From positions 34,991,956-35,055,955 of the forward strand of contig CM049318.1 in assembly GCA_026874595.1 (NCBI GenBank): a stretch of DNA of 64,000 nucleotides, written 5' to 3'. Position 1 is the stretch's first letter. Every line of letters begins with the position of its first letter. Below, in pieces: positions 62,676 through 64,000 of this stretch. Below the pieces are notes generated by a model. That model did not search any database. It saw nothing but the letters and a program-made list of their open reading frames with translations, and was not told where the DNA came from. Position numbers and translations under genes: made by a program. This stretch comes from Sipunculus nudus. Taxonomy: Eukaryota > Annelida > Sipuncula > Golfingiida > Sipunculidae.

Positions 62676-64000
62676 CTGTAAGAAAAAAAAATAAATTTTA
62701 ATTCAAATCTTTATGATTAAAATCTGTTTATTTTATGACTACGAATGATTACGAATATTATAGTGGTCACATCAGATAAATGTTCATCTGTTGTCTTAGG
62801 TCGCTTGATATTACACCATCAAAGACACTGACTCTATCGACACGCCAAAAAAAATTTTGAGATCACCTCTCACTAGCTGTGAATGCACGACTCAGTAGGC
62901 ACTTATGTTTGACTGGTAAGAGTAACTTGAGTGGTGATACAAACCATAAGAGGAATTTACTGCAACTGTCTTCCATCCTGTTGCGTTAATACCGTGGCAA
63001 ATAGCCGATGATTTTAACACAAGACTAAGAGCTGTGAATTAACACAGAAGAATACATGTGAACTCACAATCCAAACTGAAAATCAGCCTCTATTTTTACC
63101 GAGCCTTTTTTTTGTATTGAGTAAATGTTAGCACTCGTCCAGTAACTCGTGCAAGCCGTGCTTGTATTCATGCGGTTAAAAATTCAACAAAACATGCAGA
63201 GGGATTTACTAATATGCTGAGTTAAAATTGAATTTTATTCGCACATGGTAGGTGTTGTTAGGAGGTATACTAAAAAGCTAACGATTGGTCTGGATTATGT
63301 CAAGTAACAGCGTACTTGTGGATCATAGACTCTCTAATGTCACATGAGGGAAAAGACACTAAACTCGTACTTGATATCAGTAGAAGGTCTGATTGTGGAA
63401 GTCGCCAACTTTATTGTAAATAAGACTTGTATTAGTCGCACAAAATATAAAAAAGCATTGATCGCATTACTGATTTTCGCTTTAGTAAGACTGTATACTC
63501 CACAATAATAATGAACTATAGTGATAGTCTTATCACGCTGCGCAGCTGTACATTGCACAGCAACTAGACACCAAGCAATTTGTGTAAAGCTCCCTCAATA
63601 CAGGAATCACAACAACTGCTAAACTTAAGTCCTCAAATCTATAATTAAGAACTAGAAACTACCATAACTATGTTAGCTACCACTGAAACCAAACTGTGTA
63701 TCACAGTGCGTGCATAAACGCCAGTTCGATTGATGGGAACATATTGTGACTGTAGCATGTATTGCCCAAGCGAAACTATGCGCGGGACCCAACCATAACA
63801 ACCGGGGGAGCGCTAGGTGGCGCCTTATCTGCCGACGTCATACCTGGCCAATTAACAGCAGCAAATGGTCCGACCATCCGACCGATAAAAAATGGACATT
63901 TACTACCTCAACCTCATATGTCAAACGTTCCTACAAATAAACAATTCTAATATCTGCACAATAACCCATTTTTAATATTTTTGCCAGTTACATATACAGC
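62676..64000. other. Upstream intron with paralogous segment C
   Basis: 62880-63325 is segment C, paralogous to 45606-46060. No exon could be placed with confidence. A minus-strand frame at about 63345-63420 (ATSTIRPSTDIKYEFSVFSL, then stop) resembles a decayed MAM third exon. Confidence 0.6.
62880..63325. repeat. Paralogous intron segment C
   Basis: CGACTCAGTAGGCA, CATGCGGTTAAAAATTCAAC, AAACATGCAGAGGGATTTAC, GGTCTGGATTATGTCAAG and CAGCGTACTTGTGG follow the order of segment A and stop where the decayed MAM exon of segment A begins. Diverged, but colinear over about 440 bases. Confidence 0.75.

Noticed and set aside
63746-63950. Short GC-richer frames on both strands near the right edge
   Set aside because: No signal peptide, domain or phase-consistent donor that would make them the missing first exon.

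Overview
The window is AT-rich eukaryotic nuclear DNA: multi-exon genes with GT-AG introns, many microsatellites, tRNA-derived SINEs, LINE remnants and several families of DNA transposon. The repeat content (SINEs whose tail reads GGTTCTCTCCGGGTACTCC, elements headed TTTTTAGCTCAGCTGACT followed by CCGTCCGT tracts) and the two gene families point to a mollusc, most likely a bivalve. That assignment is inference from recognition, not from a search.

Two protein genes are supported, both on the minus strand. Gene 1 (12418 down to 1489, continuing past the left edge) is a secreted pancreatic-lipase-family enzyme. Six exons join in frame to 293 residues, with a signal peptide, a GHSLGG nucleophile elbow, catalytic Asp and His, and a 20-residue Cys-bounded lid. 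Gene 2 (62675 down to 21652, 5' end outside the window) encodes a large extracellular MAM/TSP1 mosaic. Its 21 internal exons plus a short terminal exon join in frame, and every internal exon starts and ends in phase 1. Domain order is linker, MAM, TSP1, MAM, five TSP1, MAM, short linker, three TSP1, stop: about 994 residues in this window, 3 MAM and 9 TSP1 domains, with no membrane segment seen.

Between the genes (12.5-21.5 kb) lie a 1.3-kb AT-rich minisatellite with higher-order structure and an orphan heat-shock-type promoter (HSE plus TATA) with no recognisable coding sequence after it. The introns of gene 2 carry most of the unusual structure. A triple transposon nest lies at 37.2-45.5 kb: a hAT-like element with an exact 8-bp target duplication, holding a large noncoding element, itself interrupted by a CR1-like LINE that has lost its endonuclease. 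There are also a TTAA-flanked MITE inside a minisatellite, whose neighbouring repeat units preserve the empty site; an 806-bp tandem triplication; a near-perfect 74-bp-arm palindrome; pogo/Tigger relics; and paralogous intron segments that, with a decayed MAM exon, suggest the MAM array grew and shrank by intragenic duplication.

No CRISPR array, operon, rRNA or convincing functional tRNA gene is present. Exon boundaries were set by hand from splice consensus and phase continuity, so they are predictions without transcript support.
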